Positions 1 through 6,176 of a stretch of 11,373 bases of DNA are shown here, piece after piece. Location: the NCBI GenBank assembly GCA_947377425.1, contig CANCFZ010000060.1:1-11373 (forward strand), given 5' to 3'. The DNA is from Flavobacteriaceae bacterium (GTDB lineage Bacteria > Bacteroidota > Bacteroidia > Flavobacteriales > Flavobacteriaceae). The position numbers were made by a program, and so were the translations under genes. The notes beneath the pieces were generated by a model. It was given only the letters and a program-made list of their open reading frames with translations. It searched no databases and had not been told where the DNA came from. Each line of letters opens with the position of its first letter. The stretch's first letter is position 1.

Positions 1-142
1 AGAAGCATTTCAAGCAGCACAATTACGCGGAATCAAATCAAGATTTTTATACTTTCCAGAAGAAAACCATTGGGTACTAAAACCACAAAATGCAATGGTT
101 TGGCAAAGTGAATTTTATAAATGGTTGAAAGAGACTTTGTAG
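1..142 (+). CDS. S9-family prolyl oligopeptidase-type serine peptidase, 3' end only
   Basis: The reading frame enters from the left edge (first full codon at 2) and stops with TAG at 140-142, giving the last 46 residues of a protein. The tail contains 'PEENHWVLKPQNAMVWQ' followed by an amphipathic end (EFYKWLKETL). This is the usual C-terminus of secreted DPP IV/acylaminoacyl-peptidase-like S9 peptidases in Bacteroidota. The His in ENHW (codon 68-70) is the expected catalytic-triad His. The Ser and Asp of the triad lie outside the window. By family it would cleave oligopeptides in the periplasm or outside the cell. The call rests on 46 residues, so the subfamily is not certain. Confidence 0.72.
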   Translation, partial: EAFQAAQLRGIKSRFLYFPEENHWVLKPQNAMVWQSEFYKWLKETL

Positions 143-168
143 ATGAATTTTAAACTAATAATAAACAA

Positions 169-198
169 AAACCCCAATTTCAACAGAAATCGGGGTTT
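169..198. terminator. Bidirectional hairpin terminator between convergent genes
   Basis: The arms 169-181 and 186-198 pair over 13 positions with one A/C mismatch (176/191), around the loop AACA. The stem includes a CCCC/GGGG block. A-runs on the left become a T-rich tract on the minus strand, so the hairpin can end both the peptidase mRNA and the 224-949 mRNA. Its core (GATTTC/GAAATC next to a G/C block) resembles the palindrome at 2550-2581. Confidence 0.7.
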
Positions 199-223
199 AT
201 TATATTAAGATAAAACCGTTGTA

Positions 224-949
224 TTAGTTTCCAAAACCAATTCTTAATCCAAATTGAACATTTGGTTTAGTTTCAGTTAATGATGTGGTTGTAACGTTGT
301 AAGAATAGCTGCTAGTACTATTGTTATAAACAGAATCCAAAGAACTGTATTCTCTTTTAACGCTAGCAAAACCAACTCCAATAAAACTTTCAAAAGTTAC
401 ATTTGAATCTTGAAATATTTGTTTTCCAATAATTAATGAAAGACCAGTTTTAGTTTTAGAGTCTTTCAATCCATTAATTAAAGCAGCTCCATCACCAGTT
501 TCACTATATTCTCTGTTAGTAGTTTTAGAAAATACTTGAATTCCAAAATTCCAACCTTCAATAGCATCATAATCTGATGAAGGATAAAATTTTATGGCAC
601 CTCTAAAAGCAGTTCCCATACCGGCTTTGGTGTTTCCGCTGTCTAATCCAGAACCATTGTTGTCATTAGCTAAAAAGGCGTTTGGCAAATAAGCATAGGT
701 CACTCCTGCTGATGCTTCAACACTAAATTTAGGAGCAAATCTATATTCCCCAATTAATGGAAATTCACCCGAAACTATTCCAAAAAGGTCTGTTTTTACA
801 GCCCATTTATAAGAATTGTCTTTAGAGCTTTTTGAAGAACCATTAGAAACTCCAGACGGAGTATAAACTTTAATTCTTGAAGGAGTTTCTTGAGCGTAAT
901 TCAACGTTGAAATCAGCACAACTGATAATAATAATAATTTCTTTCTCAT
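224..949 (-). CDS. Outer-membrane beta-barrel protein, function unknown
   Basis: The protein has 241 aa. It opens with a clear Sec signal peptide: the basic start MRKK, the hydrophobic core LLLLSVVLIST, and a likely cleavage near NYAQ (residues 17-20). A low-complexity Ser/Asn/Lys linker follows (about 30-47). From residue 48 onward there are alternating hydrophobic/polar strands rich in Gly and aromatics, for example 'WAVKTDLFGIVSGEF' and 'EYRFAPKFSVEASAG'. The chain ends on a barrel-type strand, VQFGLRIGFGN. This pattern fits a small 8- to 10-stranded porin-like or OmpA-barrel-like protein, vaguely like the DUF3575 type. No enzymatic motif is visible. It is transcribed away from the 1012-2505 gene from a shared 62-bp region and is probably a single-gene unit. 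The barrel and secretion calls are firm, but the role is unknown. Confidence 0.8.
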   Translation of the reverse strand: MRKKLLLLSVVLISTLNYAQETPSRIKVYTPSGVSNGSSKSSKDNSYKWAVKTDLFGIVSGEFPLIGEYRFAPKFSVEASAGVTYAYLPNAFLANDNNGSGLDSGNTKAGMGTAFRGAIKFYPSSDYDAIEGWNFGIQVFSKTTNREYSETGDGAALINGLKDSKTKTGLSLIIGKQIFQDSNVTFESFIGVGFASVKREYSSLDSVYNNSTSSYSYNVTTTSLTETKPNVQFGLRIGFGN

Positions 950-963
950 GTTTAAAATATGAT

Positions 964-993
964 TTGTTTTTTGGCAAAAATAATTTATTTTTA
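964..993 (+). promoter_or_regulatory. Candidate promoter for the secreted 497-aa protein
   Basis: A TTG at 964-966 is followed after 19 bases by TATTTTTA (986-993), one base off the TAnnTTTG box. Spacing fits the Bacteroidota TTG/-7 pattern. It would give a leader of about 13-19 bases before the ATG at 1012. It overlaps the divergent promoter on the other strand. Confidence 0.38.
975..982 (-). promoter_or_regulatory. -7 promoter box for the outer-membrane barrel gene
   Basis: On the minus strand these bases read TATTTTTG, a match to the Bacteroidota -7 consensus TAnnTTTG, about 25 bases before the ATG at 949. I see no well-spaced TTG -33 element. Placement is by consensus only. Confidence 0.45.
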
Positions 994-1011
994 CAAAAAA
1001 TTAATATAAAT

Positions 1012-2505
1012 ATGAAATATTTAAAATTATTATTGCTTTTAGCAACATTGGGCTTAAATGCTCAGTCAGTTGAGCTTAAATGGGCCGAAAAAATTAAAAC
1101 CAAAGGAAATGTTTCTATTCTTGGCGGTAAAAATGGAAGGTATTATACCTTGCATAGAGATAGTGACGACCAGTTAGTAGGGCGAGAATATGATAAAGAT
1201 TTGAATTTTAAATCTGAAAAGGTAATTTCTTTTAATATTGATGCTAAGCGTTATGACTATCTAGGAGCTTTGTTTGTTAAAGATAAAATAACCCATTTTA
1301 TTAAAGAAAACGATAGAAAAGCAGATAAAAACATTTTGATTGGTTCATTCACTGATATGAATTTAAAAACGAGTGATAAAACTTTGATTTTAGATGAAGC
1401 AGATGAAGACGCTTTAAATTTTGGTTTGAGAAACATCTCGCCAGATTCAACAAAAGTTGTGGTTTATAATGAATTAAAAGGAAGAAAAAAAGATCCAAGC
1501 ACACTTAATTTTAAAGTTTATAATTCTGACTTTACTCAAGTTGTTTTGGATAAATCAGCACAATTGCCAATAAAATCATCTAAGTTTACTACAGAAAGTG
1601 TTAACGTAGATAATTTAGGTAATGTATATGTTTTAGCTAAGATTTATAAAGAAAAAGATGAAAAAGTAAAAGGGCAAAGCGAATTTTACTTCAAATTAAT
1701 TGTTTTCAATAAAGAAGATAAAGCTAAAGAATTTGATTTTGACTATCCCGAAAAAGAAATTGAATCTATTGATGTTATTCCAGGTGTAAACAACACTATG
1801 GTTTGTACAGGATTTCTAAAAATATTAAATAGTGGTTTCTTCGGAAAAGGTAAAAAAACATTAATCTCAGACGAAATGTTTTCAGCTAACATCGATTGTA
1901 AAACGCTTACTATAAAATCGTCTAACAAATATGAATTAGAAGGATTATATCCAGATAAACCAAAAAAAGCAGAAGATTATGTCCCTTACAAAGTAAGAAA
2001 CATTTTCCAAAGAAAAGATGGTGGTTCTATTGTTGTTGCTGAACAATATAAATTGGTTATTGTGACTACCTATTCACAATATGGTTCTCACACTTCTTAC
2101 TATTATTATTACTGCGATATTGCAATTATCAATATCAATAGTAAATCAGAAGTAGAGTCGGTTTCTAAAATGCCTAAATATCAAATGAATGCAGGAAATC
2201 CATCAATTTTATCTACTTACTATAATGGTAATGTTTATATAGTTTATGAAGATTTAGAAAAAAATGCAGAAGCTGAAAATGATAAAGAAACAAAAAGAAG
2301 TACAAAATCAATGTTTTCTTCAAGTTCTAAAAATGCTTTGTTCTTATTGACTGTTGACAGCAAAGGAGAAATGAAAAAAGATATTGTATATTCTTATAAA
2401 GAAAGTAAAATTCGCCCAAGAATTTTAACAAGTATGGTTGCTTCTCCAAATGAAATTATGCTGAATGCAGACGATCAACTTGGAGTATTGAAAATCTCTA
2501 AATAA
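1012..2505 (+). CDS. Secreted protein of unknown function, possible beta-propeller
   Basis: I place the start at the ATG at 1012, giving 497 aa. From there the protein opens with a clean signal peptide (MKYLKLLLLLATLGLNAQ, cleavage after about residue 18). The frame is open further upstream to 877, but that part would run through the divergent promoter and into the neighbouring gene, and it would bury the signal peptide. The mature part has repeating short segments of the form 'dG-x-Y/v-h-h' such as NLGNVYVLAKIY, GGSIVVAEQY and NGNVYIVYED, spaced as in propeller-like secreted proteins. It also has a Tyr cluster (YYYYY, near 2100-2115) followed by CDIAIININ and then MPKYQ. I recall similar long, uncharacterised secreted proteins in Bacteroidota with this 'YYYxDI..I.I...PKxQ' pattern. 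No catalytic signature is visible. The palindrome at 2550-2581 follows as terminator. Confidence 0.75.
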   Translation: MKYLKLLLLLATLGLNAQSVELKWAEKIKTKGNVSILGGKNGRYYTLHRDSDDQLVGREYDKDLNFKSEKVISFNIDAKRYDYLGALFVKDKITHFIKENDRKADKNILIGSFTDMNLKTSDKTLILDEADEDALNFGLRNISPDSTKVVVYNELKGRKKDPSTLNFKVYNSDFTQVVLDKSAQLPIKSSKFTTESVNVDNLGNVYVLAKIYKEKDEKVKGQSEFYFKLIVFNKEDKAKEFDFDYPEKEIESIDVIPGVNNTMVCTGFLKILNSGFFGKGKKTLISDEMFSANIDCKTLTIKSSNKYELEGLYPDKPKKAEDYVPYKVRNIFQRKDGGSIVVAEQYKLVIVTTYSQYGSHTSYYYYYCDIAIININSKSEVESVSKMPKYQMNAGNPSILSTYYNGNVYIVYEDLEKNAEAENDKETKRSTKSMFSSSSKNALFLLTVDSKGEMKKDIVYSYKESKIRPRILTSMVASPNEIMLNADDQLGVLKISK

Positions 2506-2549
2506 TACAGTAAGATAGATTTCTAAAATAAAGGTTTAAATAAAATACA

Positions 2550-2581
2550 AAAATCCCGATTTCAATTGAAATCGGGATTTT
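2550..2581. terminator. Perfect 32-bp palindrome, bidirectional terminator
   Basis: Bases 2550-2565 and 2566-2581 are exact reverse complements with no spacer. The structure forms a long stem closed by a small loop at CAATTG, with the G/C part TCCCGA/TCGGGA, and A and T tracts at both ends. It lies between the convergent 1012-2505 and ahcY genes and can end transcription on both strands. Confidence 0.8.
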
Positions 2582-2587
2582 ATATTT

Positions 2588-2614
2588 AAAATCTAATATC
2601 AAAAATCTAATATC
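2588..2614. repeat. Tandem direct repeat, two 13-bp copies
   Basis: AAAATCTAATATC occurs at 2588-2600 and again at 2602-2614, one base apart, between the terminator palindrome and the ahcY stop codon. A/T-rich repeats of this look are familiar to me from Flavobacterium intergenic DNA, but that is recollection and not a search. No function is evident. Confidence 0.6.
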
Positions 2615-2617
2615 AGA

Positions 2618-3934
2618 CTAGTATCTGTAATATTCAGGTTTGAATGGTCCATCAACACCAACACCAATATATTCTGCTTGGTCTGCACGTAATGTTTCAA
2701 GTTCAACTCCTAGTTTAGCTAAGTGTAACATTGCTACTTTTTCATCTAAATGTTTTGGTAACATATAAACGTCGTTGTTGTAAGCCGCACTATTTTTCCA
2801 TAACTCAATTTGAGCTAAAGTTTGATTTGTAAATGAATTACTCATTACAAAACTTGGATGTCCAGTTGCACAACCTAAGTTTACTAAACGACCTTCAGCC
2901 AAGATAAGAATATCTTTTCCAGCGATAGTATATTTATCAACTTGTGGTTTAATTTCAATTTTAGATGCACCATGGTTTTTGTTCAACCAAGCCATATCAA
3001 TTTCGTTATCAAAGTGACCAATATTACAAACGATAGTTTTATCTTTCATTTGCTCAAAATGAGAACCAAGAACAATGTCTTTGTTTCCAGTTGTAGTAAT
3101 AATGATATCAGCAGTTGCGATAACAGTGTTTAATTTTTTCACTTCAAAACCGTCCATTGCAGCTTGTAAAGCACAAATTGGATCAATTTCAGTTACTGTA
3201 ACAATAGAACCAGCACCACGGAAAGAAGCCGCAGTTCCTTTTCCAACGTCACCATATCCACAAACGATAACTCTTTTTCCAGCTAACATAATATCTGTAG
3301 CTCTTCTTACTGCATCAACAGCCGATTCTTTACAACCATATTTGTTATCAAATTTCGATTTAGTAACCGAATCATTAACATTAATTGCAGGCATTGGTAA
3401 AGTACCAGCTTTTACTCTTTCGTATAAACGGTGAACTCCAGTAGTAGTTTCTTCTGATAAACCTTTGATTCCAGCAACTAATTCTGGGAAACGGTCAATA
3501 ACCATATTAGTTAAATCGCCACCATCATCAAGAATCATGTTCAATGGTTTTCTGTCTTCACCAAAGAATAATGTTTGCTCAATACACCAGTCAAACGACT
3601 CTTCATCTAGACCTTTCCAAGCATAAACTTGAATTCCAGCAGCAGCAATTGCAGCAGCAGCTTGATCTTGAGTTGAGAAAATATTACAAGAAGACCAAGT
3701 AACTTCGGCACCAAGAGCAATTAAAGTTTCAATTAAAACTGCAGTTTGAATAGTCATGTGTAAACATCCTGCAATACGAGCACCAGCAAGAGGTTGTTCG
3801 TTTTTGTATTCTGCTCTCAACGCCATTAAACCTGGCATTTCTGCTTCAGCCAATTCAATTTCTTTTCTTCCCCAAGCTGCAAGTGAAATATCTTTCACTT
3901 TAAAAGCTACATAAGGTAATGTTTGTGTACTCAT
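2618..3934 (-). CDS. ahcY: Adenosylhomocysteinase (S-adenosyl-L-homocysteine hydrolase)
   Basis: This cytosolic, NAD-dependent enzyme hydrolyses S-adenosylhomocysteine to adenosine and homocysteine. It removes the inhibitory product of SAM methyltransferases and feeds the methyl cycle. The 438-aa length is normal. Visible motifs in order are H59 in CLHMTIQTA, TWSSCNIFSTQDQAAAAIA (79-97), D137-D138 in LDDGGD, EETTTGVHRL (161-170), K192 and D196 in VNDSVTKSKFDN, KYGCKESAVDAVRRATD, the NAD-binding loop GYGDVGKG (226-233), NIGHFDNEID (304-313), HPSFVMSNSF (359-368), and the C-terminal FKPEYYRY that contributes to the neighbouring subunit's NAD site. All catalytic and cofactor positions are present. 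It is monocistronic here, with its own promoter and no sign of an SAH riboswitch in the short leader. Confidence 0.98.
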   Translation of the reverse strand: MSTQTLPYVAFKVKDISLAAWGRKEIELAEAEMPGLMALRAEYKNEQPLAGARIAGCLHMTIQTAVLIETLIALGAEVTWSSCNIFSTQDQAAAAIAAAGIQVYAWKGLDEESFDWCIEQTLFFGEDRKPLNMILDDGGDLTNMVIDRFPELVAGIKGLSEETTTGVHRLYERVKAGTLPMPAINVNDSVTKSKFDNKYGCKESAVDAVRRATDIMLAGKRVIVCGYGDVGKGTAASFRGAGSIVTVTEIDPICALQAAMDGFEVKKLNTVIATADIIITTTGNKDIVLGSHFEQMKDKTIVCNIGHFDNEIDMAWLNKNHGASKIEIKPQVDKYTIAGKDILILAEGRLVNLGCATGHPSFVMSNSFTNQTLAQIELWKNSAAYNNDVYMLPKHLDEKVAMLHLAKLGVELETLRADQAEYIGVGVDGPFKPEYYRY

Positions 3935-3967
3935 CTATTATGTATATTTGTTTTTTATAATTTGGTG

Positions 3968-3975
3968 CAAAATTA
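3968..3975 (-). promoter_or_regulatory. -7 promoter box for ahcY
   Basis: The minus strand reads TAATTTTG, a full match to TAnnTTTG, 33 bases before the ahcY ATG. No TTG at the expected -33 distance is seen, so the box is supported by its sequence and position only. Confidence 0.45.
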
Positions 3976-4061
3976 CAACATAGGTTTTGAATTTAATAAT
4001 TTATTTTAAAATTTATGAAATGTTTATAGGTTTAATCTTTTGAAAAACAACAAAATACTAA

Positions 4062-4766
4062 ATGCCATTACATAAAGTCATATTATTATCGGATACTACT
4101 AAACTATATCTTTGGAAAATAACCGAAGATTTTGATACCCTTTTTAGCCAAGTACAACTAAAACCTTCAACTTTAGAACGATTGCAAAGTATGAAATCAA
4201 TAAGTCATCAAAAAGGATTTCTAGCCGTTAGAATGTTGTTGCAATATAATGATTACTCTGATTTTGATTTGTATTACGATGCTTTTGGAAAGCCGCATTT
4301 GAAAGTTGACTTCGAGAACCTCAGTCAACAAGAGAACCTCAAACAAGAGAATTCTAAAAAGTTGTTGCCTGAGGCACTTGAAGGCAACAACTTTATTTCC
4401 ATTTCACATTCCAATGATTTTTCGGCAATCGTAATTAGCGAACAAAAAGTGGGATTGGATATTGAACAATTAAAAAATAAAACATTAAAAATAGCTTCTC
4501 GTTTTATGGATGTTTCTCATTTAGAAGGCTTGAATGATGAAGAAAAAATAAAAAAAGCAACCGTAATTTGGGGGATTAAAGAAAGTATTTTCAAGATTAA
4601 AAATGAAGTTGGAATTAGTTTTTTATATCATATTTTTGAAGATAATTTTACATTTGAAGATAAAAATGCGACGACAACACTAAAGTTCAACAACAAAGAA
4701 GAAAAGTTCAAAATCCAATTCGATTCGGCTGAAGATTATATCTTTGTTTGCGCTTTTGAAAAATAA
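4062..4766 (+). CDS. 4'-phosphopantetheinyl transferase superfamily protein
   Basis: The enzyme moves the 4'-phosphopantetheine arm of coenzyme A to a conserved Ser of an acyl, peptidyl or aryl carrier protein. The protein has 234 aa, the size of Sfp/EntD-type enzymes and about twice AcpS. The key motifs are FGKPHL (75-80), ISHS (114-117), VGLDIE with the Mg-binding Asp133 (130-135), and WGIKESIFK (170-178) with E174 and K178, the (W/F)xxKExxxK signature. One odd part is an insert of about 26 residues (85-110, Gln/Glu/Asn/Lys-rich) between the two halves, just before ISHS. Its DNA carries direct and inverted repeats (see repeat entries). It begins 127 bases from the divergent ahcY and may head the plus-strand gene series. 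No carrier-protein gene is nearby, so its partner is unknown. It may serve fatty-acid ACP or a secondary-metabolite system. Confidence 0.9.
   Translation: MPLHKVILLSDTTKLYLWKITEDFDTLFSQVQLKPSTLERLQSMKSISHQKGFLAVRMLLQYNDYSDFDLYYDAFGKPHLKVDFENLSQQENLKQENSKKLLPEALEGNNFISISHSNDFSAIVISEQKVGLDIEQLKNKTLKIASRFMDVSHLEGLNDEEKIKKATVIWGIKESIFKIKNEVGISFLYHIFEDNFTFEDKNATTTLKFNNKEEKFKIQFDSAEDYIFVCAFEK
4314..4346 (+). repeat. Direct repeats inside the PPTase insert
   Basis: GAGAACCTCA occurs at 4314-4323 and at 4332-4341, each followed by a CAA-ending tract. A third, degenerate copy starts with GAGAATTC at 4347. The repeats encode the Gln/Glu/Asn-rich stretch ENLSQQENLKQENSKK (85-100), which lies outside the conserved motifs. 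This suggests slippage or duplication within the insert. Confidence 0.6.
4358..4394. repeat. 13-bp perfect inverted repeat within the PPTase coding region
   Basis: AAAGTTGTTGCCT (4358-4370) and its exact reverse complement (4382-4394) flank an 11-base spacer. A shorter nested pairing, TGCCT/AGGCA (4366-4370 with 4372-4376), is an alternative fold. It translates in frame as part of the insert (around KLLPEALEGNNF). A perfect stem with G/C content in a coding region is unlikely to be selected for protein reasons alone. It recalls palindromic elements that insert in frame into genes, though this is an inference. Confidence 0.7.
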
Positions 4767-4775
4767 CTTGTAAGC

Positions 4776-4808
4776 AAACCTAAAAGGTTTTAAAAACCTT
4801 TTAGGTTT
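4776..4808. repeat. 33-bp palindromic intergenic repeat upstream of the GGGPS gene
   Basis: The 16-bp arms (4776-4791 and 4793-4808) are perfect reverse complements around one central A. The core is AAACCTAAAAGG with its complement. It fills most of the 50-bp gap between the PPTase stop and the ATG at 4817. The right arm ends 8 bases before that ATG, so a folded RNA would cover the ribosome-binding region. It could be a REP-like repeat, a terminator or attenuator, or both. It lacks a following T-run on the plus strand. Confidence 0.7.
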
Positions 4809-4816
4809 AAATAATT

Positions 4817-5533
4817 ATGAAAAACATTTATCAACAATTACTAAATTCAAAAGCCAAAGATGAAAAACTCTTAGCCATTCTTCTAGATCCAGATAAGTTA
4901 GTAGTAGAAAACATTTCGCATTTGATTTTAAAAATCAATCAATCTCCAGCAACACACATTTTTGTAGGCGGAAGTTCTTTTGATGGAACACATTTAGACG
5001 AACTAATAACCGAATTAAAATCCAAAATCAACCTACCATTCCTATTATTCCCAGGAAATCCATCACAAATTTCTGACAAAGCCGACGGAATTTTATTTCT
5101 AACATTGCTTTCAGGACGAAACCCTGATTATTTAATAGAACATCAAGTAAATGCAGTTCCAATTTTAAATAAAACCAATTTAGAAGTAATTTCCACTGGA
5201 TATATTTTAATAGAAAGTGGTAACGAAACTGCGGTTGAAAGAGTAAGCAAAACCAAACCATTAGACAGAAATAACCACGAATACGTATTACAAACGGCTC
5301 AAGCTGGAAAATTCATCGGAAATAAATTAATTTATCTCGAAGCTGGAAGTGGCGCAAAATTATCCGTTCCAAATGAAATGATTTCAATGGTTTCAAAAAA
5401 TATAAATATCCCATTAATCGTTGGTGGAGGAATTCGTTCCAAACACGAAATTGAAAATGCGTTCAAAGCTGGAGCAGATTTAGTAGTAATAGGAACTGTT
5501 TTCGAAAATGACAATGATTTTTTCAATTCCTAA
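4817..5533 (+). CDS. Geranylgeranylglyceryl-phosphate synthase family protein (GGGPS/PcrB-like)
   Basis: This TIM-barrel prenyltransferase joins sn-glycerol-1-phosphate to a polyprenyl diphosphate to form an ether link, the first committed step of archaeal-type lipid synthesis. The family also has Bacteroidota and Firmicutes members. The protein has 238 aa. Seen in order are LLDPDK (22-27), VGGSSFDG (50-57), LFPGNPSQIS (77-86), ILFLTLLSGRNP (92-103), the YLEAGSGA loop (173-180), IVGGGIRS phosphate-binding loop (201-208) and VIGTVFE (224-230). All the usual substrate loops are present. The C-terminus is short, ending FFNS. A GGGPS of this group from Flavobacterium johnsoniae has been characterised, as I recall. 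Which prenyl length this protein uses cannot be read from sequence by eye. It lies 25 bp before pnuC and may be cotranscribed with it. HisF-like or TrpC-like TIM barrels are excluded by the LLDPDK and YLEAGSGA motifs. Confidence 0.93.
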   Translation: MKNIYQQLLNSKAKDEKLLAILLDPDKLVVENISHLILKINQSPATHIFVGGSSFDGTHLDELITELKSKINLPFLLFPGNPSQISDKADGILFLTLLSGRNPDYLIEHQVNAVPILNKTNLEVISTGYILIESGNETAVERVSKTKPLDRNNHEYVLQTAQAGKFIGNKLIYLEAGSGAKLSVPNEMISMVSKNINIPLIVGGGIRSKHEIENAFKAGADLVVIGTVFENDNDFFNS

Positions 5534-5558
5534 ATCAAAATCAACAATAGATAATCTC

Positions 5559-6176
5559 ATGCTAGACTTCTTTATTTCACAATACAAAAACGCTTCTATA
5601 CTTCAAATAACATTGGAGTTTTTGGCTTTTGTATTCGGAATTATAAGTGTTTTTTGCGCCAAAAAAGAAAACATTTGGGTATATCCAACAGGTTTAATTT
5701 CAACAGTAATAACAGTTTATTTATTATATCAAGCTAAGTATTTTGGTGATATGACTATGAATTTTTACTATTCTGTAATGAGCATATATGGTTGGTATAA
5801 ATGGATGGCCAAAAAAACCGAACCCAATTTAAAAATTACAAGAACCAAAACAAAAGAAAAAATAATTGGCTTTGGATTCTTCATCTTAACTATGATAATT
5901 ACTTATTTAGTTTATGTTTTTTTTGATTATAAACTTGAAATTCTTAATTATATTGATATTTTTACGTCAGGAATATTTTTTACTGGCATGTGGTATATGG
6001 CTTTGAAAAAAATCGAAAACTGGACATTATGGATTTTTGGTGATATAATTGCAGTTCCATTATTTGCTTATAGAGGTTTAGGAATGCTGTCGTTACAATA
6101 TTTAATATTTACAATTTTGGCTATTTTAGCTTATTTAGAATGGAAGAAAATCTTAAACAACAACATACAGAAATAA
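5559..6176 (+). CDS. pnuC: PnuC-family vitamin transporter (nicotinamide riboside or thiamine)
   Basis: PnuC proteins carry out facilitated diffusion of a vitamin, held inside by phosphorylation through a cytoplasmic kinase. I choose the ATG at 5559 (205 aa), giving MLDFFISQYKN, the usual family N-terminus. An in-frame ATG at 5508 overlaps the upstream gene and adds a polar, non-conserved stretch. Seven hydrophobic segments are seen at about 15-33, 40-57, 66-84, 101-122, 130-148, 153-171 and 175-193. Family motifs are ENIWVYPTGLIST (37-49), MNFYYSVMSIYGWYKW (67-82) and ENWTLWIFGDI (153-163), rich in Trp and Asn as in PnuC. The 3' end overlaps the kinase gene by 37 bases, which indicates translational coupling. 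Since a TPP riboswitch and receptor lie downstream, a PnuT-like thiamine role is possible. The symbol reflects the family, not a proven substrate. Confidence 0.92.
   Translation: MLDFFISQYKNASILQITLEFLAFVFGIISVFCAKKENIWVYPTGLISTVITVYLLYQAKYFGDMTMNFYYSVMSIYGWYKWMAKKTEPNLKITRTKTKEKIIGFGFFILTMIITYLVYVFFDYKLEILNYIDIFTSGIFFTGMWYMALKKIENWTLWIFGDIIAVPLFAYRGLGMLSLQYLIFTILAILAYLEWKKILNNNIQK

Noticed and set aside
877..1011. Upstream extension of the secreted protein frame to an ATG at 877
   Set aside because: It would run over the divergent promoter and the start of the minus-strand gene and place 45 residues before a clear signal peptide. The ATG at 1012 is far better.
2942..3434. Plus-strand open frames within ahcY
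   Set aside because: They are antisense to a fully conserved gene and have compositions expected from a reverse-strand shadow.
3935..3967. SAH or SAM riboswitch before ahcY
   Set aside because: The leader from the -7 box is only about 30 bases, too short and A/T-rich for an aptamer.
4776..4808. CRISPR-like repeat or mobile-element end
   Set aside because: Only one copy is present, with no spacers, no target-site duplication and no transposase nearby.
5028..5526. Minus-strand open frames within the GGGPS gene
   Set aside because: Shadows of a gene with all family motifs. No promoter or start context.
5508..5558. Alternative pnuC start at 5508
   Set aside because: It overlaps the GGGPS gene and adds a polar stretch not typical of PnuC. 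The ATG at 5559 gives the family N-terminus. Coupled initiation cannot be fully excluded.
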